DNA of 64,000 bases from Odocoileus virginianus (GCF_023699985.2 NC_069695.1:10351501-10415500); one strand, 5' to 3'. Numbered from the stretch's first letter, positions 1 to 11,529 are shown. Program-made: numbers and translations. Notes: a model not told the origin generated them from the sequence alone.

Positions 1-686
1 GACAGTGCCTCCCACCCAGCGGGGACTGGCTGCATTCTTCCCCGCCCGGATGTGGGCAGCTTAATGACCTTGAGATCCCGATGTGGATGGTGGCTGGGGG
101 AGGATGGGTGAGATTTGGGGATGTGTCTGTGGTTTTAAGAAAGCACAGCTAAAATGAGGTTGCTGACAACTCAGGAATATATTAACATAGTTTCAGTTTG
201 CTGACCACTTTCTTTCACTTCTGCAGGAAAATAACTTTGACCCTGAATGCAAAATACCAAAGCAGAGATTCCCGGGTTCTGAGGACTTGCTACACTGTCT
301 CGTTGGGTTTTGCATGTTTTGTTTGCAGCTCACTAGGTGCTCCCTCTGACATAGATATTTTGTAGCACCTTTTGAGATGGTGTAAAACTCTGGATAAAAC
401 AAACTAAAACTCCGGATAGAACAAAATGTAAGCTTGGCATTCCCTGGTAGAATTAGAATTTCATTGATCTGTAATATTCTCATAGGATCTTGAAGGTGTC
501 CTCTGTTACCAATCCAGTGAGTTCTCATTTGTCTGTCGTCCTGGTATTGGATCACCTTGTATCTTGAAATGAGAAGAGAGGAAAATGTGTGGAGATGGCT
601 TTAAACGTTCTCCTGAGGGTCCCTAGTAGAGGGCACACCTGCAAACTTCTCTTGTCAGCTAAGCTGCTTTTGTTTTACTCTTTCAG
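1..686 (+). other. MYO5B intron 1, 3' end
   Basis: Non-coding sequence up to the exon 2 acceptor. I see no promoter, CpG island or coding exon here; short open frames on the minus strand have no recognisable content. The last 25 bases are pyrimidine-rich and end in TTTCAG. Confidence 0.8.
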
Positions 687-797
687 TACACAAGGGTCTG
701 GATCCCTGACCCCGATGATGTGTGGCGCTCCGCTGAATTAACCAAGGACTACAAGGAGGGGGACAAGAGCCTCCAGCTCCGACTGGAAGATGAAACT
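687..797 (+). CDS. MYO5B: MYO5B exon 2 (N-terminal SH3-like region)
   Basis: The acceptor is a pyrimidine-rich tract ending TTTCAG, and the donor is GTGAGT. The 111-base exon is read in phase 0 and gives 37 residues starting YTRVWIPDPDDVWRSAEL and ending RLEDET. This is about residues 10-46, the start of the SH3-like subdomain that precedes the myosin motor core. From memory, human MYO5B has Cys where this exon begins with Tyr, and Glu instead of the second Asp of PDPDD. Both are mild changes expected between mammals. No frame break is present. The initiator methionine is not in the window, so no start codon is assigned. Confidence 0.93.
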
Positions 798-934
798 GTG
801 AGTATGGCCCAGAGGGTGGGCGCGCCGGCCCCGCTGAACAGGGGTGGATGCTCCACTGGAGCTAGAGCGTGGCCTGCACAGTGGCGCGTCTGAGCTCCTG
901 GCATCCTTTTTGTTGCTGCAGATGGTGCCGTAGG

Positions 935-1124
935 TGCATGCTAAGTCGCTTCAGTCGTGCCCAACTCTGTGACTCTATGGACTGTAGCCGCCAGGCTCTT
1001 GTGTCCATGAAATTCTCCAAGCAAGAATACTACCCACTGCAGTGTTCTTGCCTGAAGAATCCCATGGACATAGAGAAGCCTGGCGGGCTACAGTCCATAG
1101 GGTTGCAAAGAGTTTCGTGAGCTG
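935..1124. repeat. Back-to-back inverted pair of Bov-A SINE monomers
   Basis: Bases 935-1030 read as an antisense Bov-A monomer (CTAAGTCGCTTCAGTCGTGC...), and 1035-1124 as a sense monomer of the same family, with only a few bases between. The two arms are near reverse complements over about 85 bases, meeting at the GCAAGAATAC / GTTCTTGCCTG points. Usual BOV-A2 dimers are head-to-tail, so this arrangement is atypical. Confidence 0.75.
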
Positions 1125-1317
1125 TCTAGAGATGGGGACATACGTGAAGGTCTCACCACGAAGCCGCTGAATGGATGGCACAGTATACACACACGTATAT
1201 GCCCAGCTGAGAGATCCTGGGTGGCTGAGCAGAGAATCTTCCCAGTGGGGTAAGGCTTCCCTCCGTGGGGATGAGGCACTGGTGGGAGGTGGGTGGGGGG
1301 AGCCACTTACCCTGAGA

Positions 1318-1510
1318 ACTGGTGCCTGGTTCAGTGGTTGGAGCACTGGCTCTGGATCCAGCCTGCCTGGGCCGGTATCCTGGCTCGGCCCTCGCTGGCT
1401 TTGTGCCCTTGTGCAGATTAGCAATTTTTATATGCATGTTACTTTATCTGTGACGTGGGCTTGTCCAGGGTGCACAGTGAGAATAAAATGAGTTCCCATG
1501 TGGCAGTACA
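1318..1510 (+). repeat. MIR-like ancient SINE
   Basis: GGTTGGAGCACTGGCTCTGG, then TTTGTGCCCTTGTGCAG, then an AATAAAATGAG segment follow the order of a diverged MIR (core-SINE). Assignment is by eye only. Confidence 0.5.
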
Positions 1511-3394
1511 TAGGAGTCATGCCTGCCGTGCAAGCATAGTTAGTAGCTCCAGTGAGAGTCTTTTAATTAGTTGATTTTCAAATTGTTTCACTCAAAAGGA
1601 AGACAAGGCAATCACCAGGAAATCCTATTTCTTCTAGAAGGTCTGATTCTGCTTTCCTTTTTGTGAGCCTCATGTCATTACCCCTCCCTGTGATGTGTGC
1701 ATGTCACAGTTATTTGAAGCCTTGCCCATGCTGGTCATGGGGGGGTTATGGGTGATTGGTTGTGACTCTGCCATTGAGGGGAGCTCAGTGGTGGAGGGTG
1801 CAGAGGATGTGAACACAGAAATACGGGAAAGAGCCCTGGCAGGTGCAGTAGGCATGGAGGCCGTGGATGAGGGGAGGGAGGAAAGTGAGGAGGGCCAAGG
1901 GGAGTGGCCCAGGCAGGAGTTGTCGCCAAAGCCCCAAGGCCTCAGGGTGTCCCCTTTGGGTGTGTGGGAGGAAGGGAGGCCGGCGCACCTGGAAGCCACT
2001 GGAGAAGGGGACAGACGGGGCCCGAGGCTAGGGAGGCAGGTCAGGGGTGCAGCGTTTACAAGGGGAGACTGGGAGACAAACAGACTTGGAATCAAGCGGC
2101 CAGAAGAATGCAAGCTTTGGCCTTGGGCTGGGTCAGATCTGAGGGGCTGCAGAGCGGGCCTCGCTTGGAGGGGAGGCTGAGGCTTGGGTGGTCCCTGCCT
2201 GCCTCTGAGCTGCGGGAGCGCTGAAAGCTGGTCCCCCGTCACTCAGCCTCTGGTCACGTACTGTCTTCCTGTTTTACTTTCTTCTGAGTTCTTTGCTCTT
2301 GACTCTGTAGGTAGTAACGACCTGCTGGAGAAAAAGACCTTGTCTTCTCTGGCTCACATGTACCTGCAGTGGTTGGTGATTAACTCACTGAATAGTGGGG
2401 AGGTTGAACATATTTCCCTTCCTAACTTCTCTTTCAATCAACTTTGAGCGCATCGCTGGGTAAAACCAGGACAGCGAGTTGGTCAGTTTGTTAGGAGGTG
2501 TTTACACCAAAGCGTGCCTGCCTCCCTTTCCCCTTCCTTGCAGGCGGACCTTGCCAGCCTCCTCCTGGTTTTGAGGTCAAAAGCAAAATTCCCAACAGAT
2601 GGAATCATGTTTATCATGTTGAATAACTTCCCACCCCACACCCCAAACAAAATAAAATTAGTTCACCCTCGTGAATGGCATATCTTCCACTCCAGCTGAT
2701 TTCGTTTCAGTTGATCTTGTAAGTGGGTGGGTGTTTTTTGAGAGTCGGGAGTGAGGGCTGAACTGCCGTGTTGCTAAAACAGAGCAGATGCCGCTTCGCC
2801 AGCTGAGAGTGAATTCTGCCTGGCGTGACGAATCCTGGCAGCTGCCCAGGACCCCTGCCCTGCCCCCTGCTCTGCTCCATGGCCATCAGCTGTCATCAGA
2901 AGAGATGCCTAGGGCTGGAGATGAGCAGCTCTGGAGAAATAATGGGCTCTGAACGTCAGACTCTCTGTCCAGGTGGCTTGCGGGCTGTGGTTTGTCCACT
3001 GCTGGCTCTGAACTGTCATTAGGAGTGACTCAGCTGAGCTGTGGACCTGAGCTGGGAGTGCAGACGTTAGATGGCTGGACTCTGAACATTTGAAGAATCT
3101 CCTCTGTAGCTGAAAGCATCCTTGATACACCAAGTTGGCCAAAAACTGTACCCCGGAGTCTCTTTCCCCACCCCTGCTTCTCCATCTGAAGTCCGGTAGT
3201 GCGGGTTTAACTGCAGCAGCAAAGGATGAAAATAAACTAGTTCTCTTCAAAGACAATAATGTTCGTAACCACTGGGCTTCCACCTTAGCAGTAAGCAACC
3301 CATGCACTCTGCTCTGTTCAAGGAAGTCACCCCACCCGCCACCCCACAGTTCCTCTAAGACATTTCTTTTTCCCTGTTGCATGCCTGCTCGTCT

Positions 3395-3712
3395 GTTTAT
3401 TTGGGTAAACTCTACAAAACATAGAGTTTACCATGTCAACTGTCTTCAGTGCCATGAAATCCTTACCCACTGTGGTGCCGCCAACACCACCCTCCCTGTC
3501 CAGAACTCTTCATCTTGCAAAACTGAAACTCTGTACCCATTGAATACTGACTCCCTCTGCCCCTTCTTGCTGCACTCTGCCGCGGTCATCCCTATTCCAC
3601 TTTCTGTCTCTGAGTTGGATTTTTCTAGGTACCCCACAGAGATGGAGTCATGGGACACTTGTCCTTTTATGTCTGGCTTATTTCACTTCGCACAAAGTAA
3701 GATGTTTTCTGT
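3395..3712 (-). repeat. Old L1 3' region, antisense
   Basis: Contains the typical antisense L1M block TCTTGCAAAACTGAAACTCTG followed by GTACCCATTGAATA and GTCTGGCTTATTTCACTT. It is truncated. A Bov-tA SINE lies directly downstream, and the open frame across both is repeat-derived. Confidence 0.7.
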
Positions 3713-3760
3713 TGATGCCAGTGTGAAGATGGGAAACTTCTTAAGCAAAAAAAGAAAGAA

Positions 3761-3963
3761 AGTGAAGTCGCTCAGTCGTGTCCGACTCTTTGCGAGCCCA
3801 TGGACTGTAGCCCACCAGGCTCCTCTGTCCATGGGATTCTCCAGGCAAGAATACTGAAGTGGGTTGCCATTTCCTTCTCTAGGGGATCTCCCCAACCCAG
3901 GAACTGAATCCAAGTCTCCCGCATTGCAGACAGATGCTTTACTGTCTGAGCCACGGGAACCCC
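3761..3963 (-). repeat. Bov-tA SINE, antisense
   Basis: Antisense Bov-tA: begins GTCGCTCAGTCGTGTCCGAC and ends with the tRNA-derived head GTCTGAGCCACGGGAACCCC. About full length (200 bases). Confidence 0.88.
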
Positions 3964-5529
3964 CTCAAGCGGAAAGGAACGTGTCTCTTCTCTGCACAGC
4001 TGTGAGGGGATGTGAGGTATCTAAGGGTGCCAGCCCTTAGCATAGTACTCTGTTGGGACCAGGGAATGCCCCTCAGGTGTGCAGATCTTGGTGATACCTA
4101 CACTTCCTCATTCTTGGCGTGGCATGGACCTATGCCCGGCCCACCTCCTCTCTCCTGCTCCCACCTCCCCTACAAAGTGCTCAGCTCCTCATCTCTACTG
4201 GCAGGGAAAACTCTCCCCCTGTTGCCATGGTTTTGTGTTTACATTCTGTTTTTCCACCTGAGTTTACATCCAGTGTCCAGAGCTATTTACTCCTAGTGTG
4301 CGAGGACCTGGCATGTTCGTGAATGAGAGGAAGATGGGGTGATGTGAGCTTTAAGAAGACCAGCGTGCTCTCCCTGCATCTCTGCACGTCCACGCCTGCT
4401 AATATTTGTGGGGCCAGGACAAGAGTAGGGATGTAGCCTACATCTGTTTAAATATTAGAAGCATGTTTTATCAGAATTATTTAGGTAAATCTGACATTTA
4501 TGACTCTTGAAACAAAGCATTTAGTATGTTACAATTAAGATACTTGCAAGTCTACTGTTCCATCTCTTGTCTGGTTGCCAGTAAAAAGAACTGCTGTCTT
4601 TCATTAGGCTTGTCATGCCTGTACCCACATGTGAGCAGATTTAGGAGGAATGTGACTTGTTCAGTTTTGCAAAGTGTTCCTCACGTGTTAGGTTTGCAGT
4701 GGTTGCACATACCGTGCTAATTTGTGAGCACCTCTGGAGCCGTGATTAGACAGAGAAGCAAGGAATTGGATATTTGGCCCAACAGGGAAGCGCTGTTTCA
4801 TTATGTGAGGTTTTTTTGTTTGTTTGGTTGGTTTTTTGTGTTTGTGTTATCTGGAGGTAGGATTAATGAGCTGATTTGTCTTCCTTGTATTTAAATGTCT
4901 TTGTTGCCCAGTTCCTCCCCCGACCCAAGGCGTTGTCTGTCTCTGACATCAGGACCTTATAGCCCATGACCCTTCAAGGTGCCTGAACGCCTTTTGTCTT
5001 ATTGTGAGGACACAGGGCAAGAGGTGCCCCAGGGTCTGATGGTGTTCGTCACAAGAGTATGTGTTGAAGGTTGCAGCTCTCGTGGTGTGAGCCCTGAACA
5101 CTGATCCCAAATGACAGAGGTGCCACGTGTTCTTTAATAAGCTGCTGTGTGCGTTTGTCATGTTGGCGCCCTTTAAGATGCAGAGTCCAGGGAAGGGCCC
5201 CTCTTGCTCAGCTCTGAGGATGGTACAGGATGTATTGGGATATTATCTTGAGATAGCAAACACGGTTCTTCCAGTCAAGAAGTGACAGCCTCACAGAAGA
5301 GCCAGGACTATCGTCCTTAGACATCGGTGCATTCAGACCACACACCCTGAGAGTGCTCAGAGCTTGTGTAAACCCCGTGCAGATTAAATGTCAGTTGTGT
5401 GCGCAGCTGGCAAAGCCACAGAGCTGAGGGTACCGGGTGATGCTCCTCTGGTGCCAGTAAAGCCTCTTAGTGCAAGTGACTTTATTTATTTTTTCTTTCT
5501 CTTTTCCTGGTTTTTCCATTCTTTCTTTT

Positions 5530-6216
5530 TTTTTTTTTTAATTTTTATTAGTTGGAGGCTAATTACTTTACATCATTACAGTAGTTTTTGTTATACATTG
5601 ATATGAATTAGCCATGGATTTACATGTATTCCCCATCCCAGTCCCCCCTCCCATCTCCCTCTCCACCCGATCCCTCTGGGTCTTCCCAGTGCACCAGGCC
5701 CGAGCACTTGTCTCATGCACCCAACCTGGGCTGGTTATCCGTTTCACCCTAGATAATATACATGTTTCAATGCTGTTCTCTTGAAACATCCCACCCTCGC
5801 CTTCTCCCAGAGTCCACAAGTCTGTTCCATACATCTGAGTCTCTTTTTCTGTTTTGCATATAGGGTTATCGTTACCATCTTTCTAAAGTCCATATATATG
5901 TGTTAGTATACTGTAATGGTCTTTATCTTTCTGGCTTACTTCACTCTGTATAATGGGCTCCAGTTTCATCCATCTCATTAGAACTGATTCAAATGAATTC
6001 TTTTTAATGGCTGAGTAATATTCCATGGTGTATATGTACCACAGCTTCCTCATCCATTCGTCTGCTGATGGGCATCTGGGTTGCTTCCATGTCCTGGCTA
6101 TTATAAACAGTGCTGCGATGAACATTGGGGTGCATGTGTCTCTTTCAGATCTGGTTTCCTTGGTGTGTATGCCCAGAAGTGGGATTGCTGGGTCATATGG
6201 CAGTTCTATTTCCAGC
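5530..6216 (-). repeat. Ruminant L1 3' end, antisense, with target duplication
   Basis: A T-rich tract leads into ATTAGTTGGAGGCTAATTAC, the reverse of the ruminant L1 3' end, and runs to GGCAGTTCTATTTCCAG in the end of ORF2. The copy TTTTTCCATT at 5511-5520 recurs at 6217-6226 and looks like the target-site duplication. The element is 5' truncated and non-functional. Confidence 0.85.
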
Positions 6217-6489
6217 TTTTTCCATTTTCTTGCTTTCATATTGGTTTATGTGCCTTCTAATACTTCTTCTCTTTATCTTTGTTTTGCACAATAATCCATG
6301 ATTGAGACAGTATTACACTTTGGTTAGATGGCAAGAATAGTTACATTGTACAGATGCAAAAAAAAAAACCAAAAAACAACAGTTCCTTTAAGTGGTAAAA
6401 CAATACATTGCATGTAAATATCTATTGGTAATATTTTTACCAATACAATTACTATTTTGTCTACAGTCGGTTTTATGTTTTTAATTAAT

Positions 6490-6630
6490 GTATTTTATTA
6501 TAAAATACATGTAACATAAAATTTACTGTCTTCACCATTTTTAAGAGTACAGCTCAGTGGCATTAAGTACATTCACATCTGTTACTTATTTATCAGCCAC
6601 CTCTTCCCCTGCTGAATTCATGATCTTTTG
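6490..6630 (-). repeat. Old L1 fragment, antisense
   Basis: ATAAAATTTACTGTCTTCAC, CATTTTTAAGAGTACAGCTC and the following AGTGGCATTAAGTACATTCA match the antisense L1M pattern also seen at 59095. Confidence 0.6.
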
Positions 6631-6667
6631 TGTTAGCATATTTTGCGTAGCTGGTTCTGCTTAGAGA

Positions 6668-6870
6668 CCAGTGAAGCAGTGATTTTTGCCCCTAAGGCAC
6701 ATTTGGCACTGTCTGGAAACACTTTTGGTTGTCATAACTGAGGAGGGGGGTTTGCTATCAGCATCTAGTGACAGGTAGAGGTCAGGAATGTTGCTCAGAG
6801 GACCCTCTCCCAAAAAAACAACTATCAGTCCTAAATGAAAACAGTGCCAAAGTTGAGGAACTCTGGTTTA
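6668..6870. mobile_element. hAT-Charlie non-autonomous element (MER20/MER5 group)
   Basis: Runs from GCAGTGATTTTTGCCCCTAA through GGCACTGTCTGGAAACAC and GGTTGTCATAACTGAGG to TTGAGGAACTCTGG, the order seen in this group of short hAT elements. The terminal repeats are worn. Confidence 0.6.
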
Positions 6871-7667
6871 AGCCCATAGAGACAATGGCCCTGAACTTGT
6901 CACTGCTGAAAGATACCATGTTAAAAGCTAAACTTTCATAAGTCTGTATTCTAATGGAATGTGCTATCTTTGACTTCATGCTTTTGTGCTGCTGTGATTT
7001 TTTTTTTATATAATTTAAACTCTTTAATTGCCTATTTTCATCTAAGGCTTTTTTCCTTTAGTTACTTGCATCACCATTTGTTCATTATTCATTCATTAAA
7101 AACAATTATTAATGAACAATTATTATATACCACCTTTGTGGTCTTGAGCTACTGAGATTTCAGGGTTAATTTGTTATTTCTTCATAACCTAACTGACCCT
7201 TCTTCGCTAGCAAGTTCACATGAGTCACATTGTGTTTTATTTTTCAAGTAATTGCATGCTTGTGCTTGGGCCTGGGCTAAATGGTATGAGGGGAGGAATC
7301 AGAAGGTTCTTTTTAAGAAATATGATCTTTTCGAAGACTGGAAAAGGTGGAGATGTAAGACTTAAACACAGAACCATTACAGAATCAGACAGCAGGGCAT
7401 TCATTCAGTGAATGTTTCTTGTGCTCATTTAGGACATAATGTTAAACGGCCTTTTAGTGTGTATTGAATGACCCTGGCGCCGAACACTTGCTATTACAGT
7501 GAGTGTAAGTGGATTCATGCCTTGGGCTCTCCTATTTTCTCTGCAGGACAGCTCTCAAAGAGAACATAAAAGAGAACACCCCCACATCCACTGACCTAAG
7601 TTAAGTACTTTAGACTAATAAAGTTGGAAGGGCCCTTAAAGATTATTGGGACCAATCCTCTCATCTT

Positions 7668-7941
7668 GGAGATGGCGATGGCACCCCACTCCAGTACTCT
7701 TGCCTGGAAAATCCCATGGATGGAGGAGCCTGGTAGTCTGCAGTCCATGGGGTTGCTACGAGTCAGACACGACTGAGCGACTTCACTTTCACTTTTCCTT
7801 TTCATGCATTGGAGAAGGAAATGGCAACCCACTCCAATATTCTTGCCTGGAGAATCCCAGGGATGGGGGAGCCTGGTGGGCTGCCGTCCATGGGGTCGCA
7901 CAGAGTCAGGTACGACTGAAGCGACTTAGCAGCAGCAGCAG
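7668..7941 (+). repeat. BOV-A2 dimeric SINE, sense
   Basis: Two head-to-tail Bov-A monomers joined by a TTTCACTTTTC...CATGCATTGGAGAAGG linker and ending in AGCAGCAGCAGCAG. An 11-bp direct repeat CCTCTCATCTT at 7657-7667 and 7942-7952 is the target-site duplication, so both ends are intact. Confidence 0.93.
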
Positions 7942-8018
7942 CCTCTCATCTTACAGCTGGGGCAGCTGCTGTCTGTGGAAGAGAAGCAATGGGCTCAGCA
8001 CAGCAGAACCACTGAGTT

Positions 8019-8193
8019 CAGTGGTTCTCAACTTTGTCTGCACAATAGAAACTCTTGAGGGTTTCTAAAAATTCTGCAAAGCCCCAGCACAGCCAAACAA
8101 CTTAAATCAGAGTTTGGAGCTAGGACACAGCATAGCATCTTTTTGCAAGCTCCCCATGGGATTCCTAGGTGTGGGGAGGGTTGAGAACCACTG
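8019..8193. mobile_element. MER5-type hAT miniature element with intact terminal repeats
   Basis: Begins CAGTGGTTCTCAAC and ends with its exact reverse complement GTTGAGAACCACTG, giving perfect 14-bp terminal inverted repeats on a 175-base non-coding body. The eight flanking bases on each side only weakly match, as expected for an old insertion. Confidence 0.8.
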
Positions 8194-8550
8194 CTTTAGC
8201 TGACGGCGAAGGTTTGCATTCAAGCTTTAACTCCTAGTTGGGCTCGTTTGTATCAAAGGATGAGCCATGTGGTACCTTAGGGTTGCCTGCTGCTGACTTT
8301 ATTTTCACTAGCTTTTCTTTCCTCTAGACCTTCTGGTTCTATGAATAAAGAACACTTCTTTCTCCTCTCTACCATATATGCTGACCAGTGACTCCCAATC
8401 TTTGTGTTGGGATTTGTCATTTGAAGATGTTTTTATGTTCCCTTGCTGTGCTACCATGTAACGTGGACATGAATCGAGGTATGGGAGAGGTCTTGAAAAG
8501 ATCAGACGTTCATTCAACTGATTTTTTTTTTAAGCACCCACTAAGCATTA

Positions 8551-8803
8551 AGCAATGGCACTGCACTCCAGTACTCTTGCCTGGAAAATCCCATGGATGG
8601 AGGAGCCTGGTAGACTGCAGTCCATGGGGTCGCTAAGAGTTGGACACGACTGAGCGACTTCCCTTTCACTTTTCCCTTTCATGCATTGGAGAAGGAAATG
8701 GCAACCCATTCGAGTATTCTTGCCCAGAGAATCCCAGGGACGGGGGAGCCTGGTGGGCTTCCGACTCACACAGAGTCGGACACGACTGAAGTGCCATGGC
8801 AGC
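8551..8803 (+). repeat. BOV-A2 dimeric SINE, sense
   Basis: Dimer like the copy at 7668 but with a worn 3' end (CATGGCAGC instead of a clean CAG tail). AAGCATTA at 8543-8550 and 8804-8811 is its target duplication. Confidence 0.9.
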
Positions 8804-8813
8804 AAGCATTATA

Positions 8814-9043
8814 AGGGCTTCCCTGGTTAGAGCGGCTTCCCAGGTGGCTCAGTGGTAAAGAATCCACCTGCCAATGCAGGCGATGTGGGTCCAACTCCTG
8901 GGTAGGGAAGATCCCCTCAAGAAGGAAGTAGCAACCCACTCCAGTGTTCTTGCCTGGGTAATCCCATGGAGAGAGGAGCCTGGTGGACCCAGTCCATGGA
9001 GTTGCAAAAGGGTTGGACACGACTTACTGACTGAACAACAACA
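8814..9043 (+). repeat. Bov-tA SINE, sense, at the same target as the BOV-A2 copy
   Basis: GGCTTCCCAGGTGGCTCAGT head, Bov-A body and ACACGACTTACTGACTGAAC end. AAGCATTATA before it (8804-8813) and AAGCGTTATA after it (9044-9053) form the duplication. A short extra GGCTTCCCTGG lies at the head. Confidence 0.87.
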
Positions 9044-9107
9044 AAGCGTTATAGTATCACAGATCCACTGAGTTTAGAGCAATCTAGACCAAGAGAACAT
9101 TGTCCTA

Positions 9108-9262
9108 CAGTGGAATGTTCTCTATCTGTATTGTCCAGTATGGAGGTCACTAGCTCCTTGTGGCTATTGGGCCTTTGAAGTGTGGCTAGTGTGAGAAACT
9201 GAAGCATTCATTACATTTAGCTTTAATGAATTCAATTTAAATAGCCATCTACTGGTAAGTCC
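9108..9262. mobile_element. hAT-like short element fragment
   Basis: CTGTATTGTCCAGTATGGAG and CTTGTGGCTATTGGGCC resemble the ends of short hAT elements whose consensus reads CTGTCCAATA...GGCTAGTGG. Diverged; family not certain. Confidence 0.45.
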
Positions 9263-9775
9263 AAGTCTAGGGTTAGGGTGTCTTCCTCTTATCCCTTTCC
9301 ATTTGCTAGATGGAAATCAACGGGAGACTCCCACGTGTTCCTGATTCCCAACTCCTGGCCTTGAGAGGAGAAAGTCCACTCTTAAGTGGGTGACTGAGCA
9401 TTAATCTTGAGAAAGGTATTAAAATTCAGGCTCCTGTTTACCTCCAAAGGCCTGATTATTATGCAGTGAAGTCTTTTGTGTGTGTGTGTGCCAGAAAGTT
9501 AATTGTCTCTGATCATGTCATAAACCCTTTGATTTCCAGTAAAACCATGTTAGCTGTAAGTGTTTGACACTAGCAGCAGTGTTAGAATCAAATACCTGTT
9601 AAAGAAAAGAAGTGTCCTTAAGGCTCTCATTCCCTTCCTCCCTCTGGATGTGCATCCCGCTAGAAGTCTGTAGCTTTGAATGCTTAGCTTGCAGCTTCTA
9701 CCTCTTTGCTGCCGCTCTGGGCATTTTTCCTCCTTATCAACTTTACTATCACCAATGTGTAGAAAATGTTAAATT

Positions 9776-9888
9776 GCTAAGTCATGTCCAACTCTTTGCG
9801 ATCCCATGAACTGTAGCCCACCTTTGTCCTCTGTCTATGGAATTCTTCAGGCACAAATACTGGAGTGGGTAGCCGTTCCCTTCCCATT
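9776..9888 (-). repeat. Bov-A SINE fragment, antisense
   Basis: CTAAGTCATGTCCAACTCTT to AGTGGGTAGCCGTTCCCTTC, half a SINE lacking the tRNA head. Confidence 0.8.
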
Positions 9889-10471
9889 GGCTTATTTTTT
9901 TGGACCACATTTTTGCAAAACCGCATGTGCGTTTCCCTCCGCACACTTGGGTGAGAGTCGTCTGAGGGGAGATTCATCAGAGAAAAGATGAAATGGCAGC
10001 ATGTCTACCTCGGGGTCTAAAGATAGCGGGCTCAGGTCCCAGCTTTGTGATCTGACACGTGAGGGCTTGGCTGGGGGAGCGCTGTGGTTCTGCACCTGGC
10101 TGTCCCCGTGTTGCTTACATGAGAGGTGGGGTGGAGAGCCATGAGAGAGAGAGCTGACAAGCTCCTGCTGGGTGATGGACATCTCCACTGGGGAGTCTTC
10201 CGAATGGCTCCCGTGTGGAGGTCTGGTTAGGCCCCGTGATACCACCTACTCTACAGGAGATGAAGTGGGCGAGGGAGCCCCTCTTGAGTTGAATGAATAA
10301 AAACTGACTCTCCGCAATCTCTGTTTGCCCCTTGTTTCCCACATTTTGGAAATCTTATCTGCATCTTCATGATAGTTGTTTGCTGACCTCCTGTATGGAG
10401 TAAGGTGAATGACAATAAAAGAGCTTTTCACAGAAAGAAGGGAGCCTTGATTAATGTTTTTGTTTTACTTT

Positions 10472-10672
10472 ATGAAATGTTTAATTTATTTTGGCCACAC
10501 TGGGTCTTAGCTACATCTTAGCTGCGCCATGCAGGACCTTCATTGGGGCATGAGGACTCTTATTTAAGGCATGCATGCATGCGGGGTCCAGTTCCCTGAC
10601 TAGGGATCAAACCTGGGCCCACTGCATTGAAAGTGCAATGTCTTACCCACTTGACCACTAGGGAAGTCCCAG
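10472..10672 (-). repeat. CHR-type tRNA-derived SINE, antisense
   Basis: TTGGCCACACTGGGTCTTAG, then GGGATCAAACCTGGGCCCAC, then CACTAGGGAAGTCCC is the reverse of the cetartiodactyl CHR SINE (head GGGAACTTCCCTGG...). Confidence 0.7.
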
Positions 10673-10689
10673 ATTTACATTTTTCAAAA

Positions 10690-11455
10690 GGGAGGAGACA
10701 TATGTATACATATGACTGATTCATGTTGATATCACTTCATGGCAAATAGATGGAGAACCAATGGAAACAGTGACAGACTCTATTTTCTTGGGCTCCAAAA
10801 TCACTGCACATGGCGACTGCAGCCATGAAATGAAAAGAAACTTGCTCCTTGGAAGAAAAGCTATGACAAACCTAGACAGCATATTAAAAAGAAGAGACAT
10901 TACTTTGCCAACAAAGGTCTGTATAATCAAAGTTATGGTTTTTCCAGTAGTCTTGTGTGGATGTGAGAGTTGGGCCATAAAGAGGGCTGAGTGCCGAAGA
11001 ATGATGCTTTTAAACTGTGGTGTTGGACAAGACCCTTGAGAGTCCCTTGGACTGCAAGGAGATCCAACCAGTCAATCCTAGAGGAGATCAACCCTGAATA
11101 TTCATTGGAAGGACTGATGCTGAAGCTGAAACTCCAATACTTTGGCCACCTGATGTGAAGAGTCCATTCATTAGTAAAGACCCTGATGCTGGAAAAGATT
11201 AAAGGCAGGAGGGAAAGAGGGTAACAGAGGATGAGATGGTTGGATGGCATCACTGACTTGAGGGACATTAGTTTGAGCAATCTCTGGGAGATGGTGGAGG
11301 ACAGGGATGGATGGACTCCTGCCTTGCTGGAGTCCATGGGGTCACAAAGAGTCAGACCCGACTGAGTGACTGAACAATGAACAAGAACAACACAATTCTG
11401 TAAAGCAATTATCATTCAATTATGAAATAAAATTAAAACAAATTCAATAACAGGA
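10690..11455 (+). repeat. Ruminant L1 3' end split by a BovB insertion
   Basis: AGGAGACATATGTATACATA to TGATTCATGTTGATA (10690-10729) is continued at about 11388 by ACACAATTCTGTAAAGC and an A-rich tail. Together they form the last ~110 bases of a ruminant L1. The intervening 10730-11387 is BovB. Confidence 0.75.
10730..11387 (+). mobile_element. BovB (RTE-type LINE) 3' end, sense
   Basis: Carries the end of the BovB reverse-transcriptase ORF: an 81-codon open stretch from 10761 with DSIFLGSKITAHGDCSHEMK and CGCESWAIKRAECRRM, followed by the BovB 3' end (CAATACTTTGGCCACCTGAT... to GACTGAGTGACTGAAC). It is 5' truncated and the frame is broken by stops, so no working product. BovB is known to have entered ruminants by horizontal transfer. 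Confidence 0.92.
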
Positions 11456-11529
11456 AACTGTACAAAAGAAAACCTCACTAACACAGATAATCATTGATAT
11501 TTTGTGGGGATATTATTCCAGATAGACTT

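Noticed and set aside
3135..3857. 240-residue open frame
   Set aside because: It crosses an antisense old L1 and an antisense SINE and contains no recognisable protein.
5883..6239. 118-residue minus-strand frame with LIN/L1-like protein text
   Set aside because: It is the end of L1 ORF2 in a 5'-truncated antisense copy without a start or full length.
10761..11039. Open frame resembling a reverse transcriptase end
   Set aside because: It is the tail of a truncated BovB copy, not a host gene or active element.
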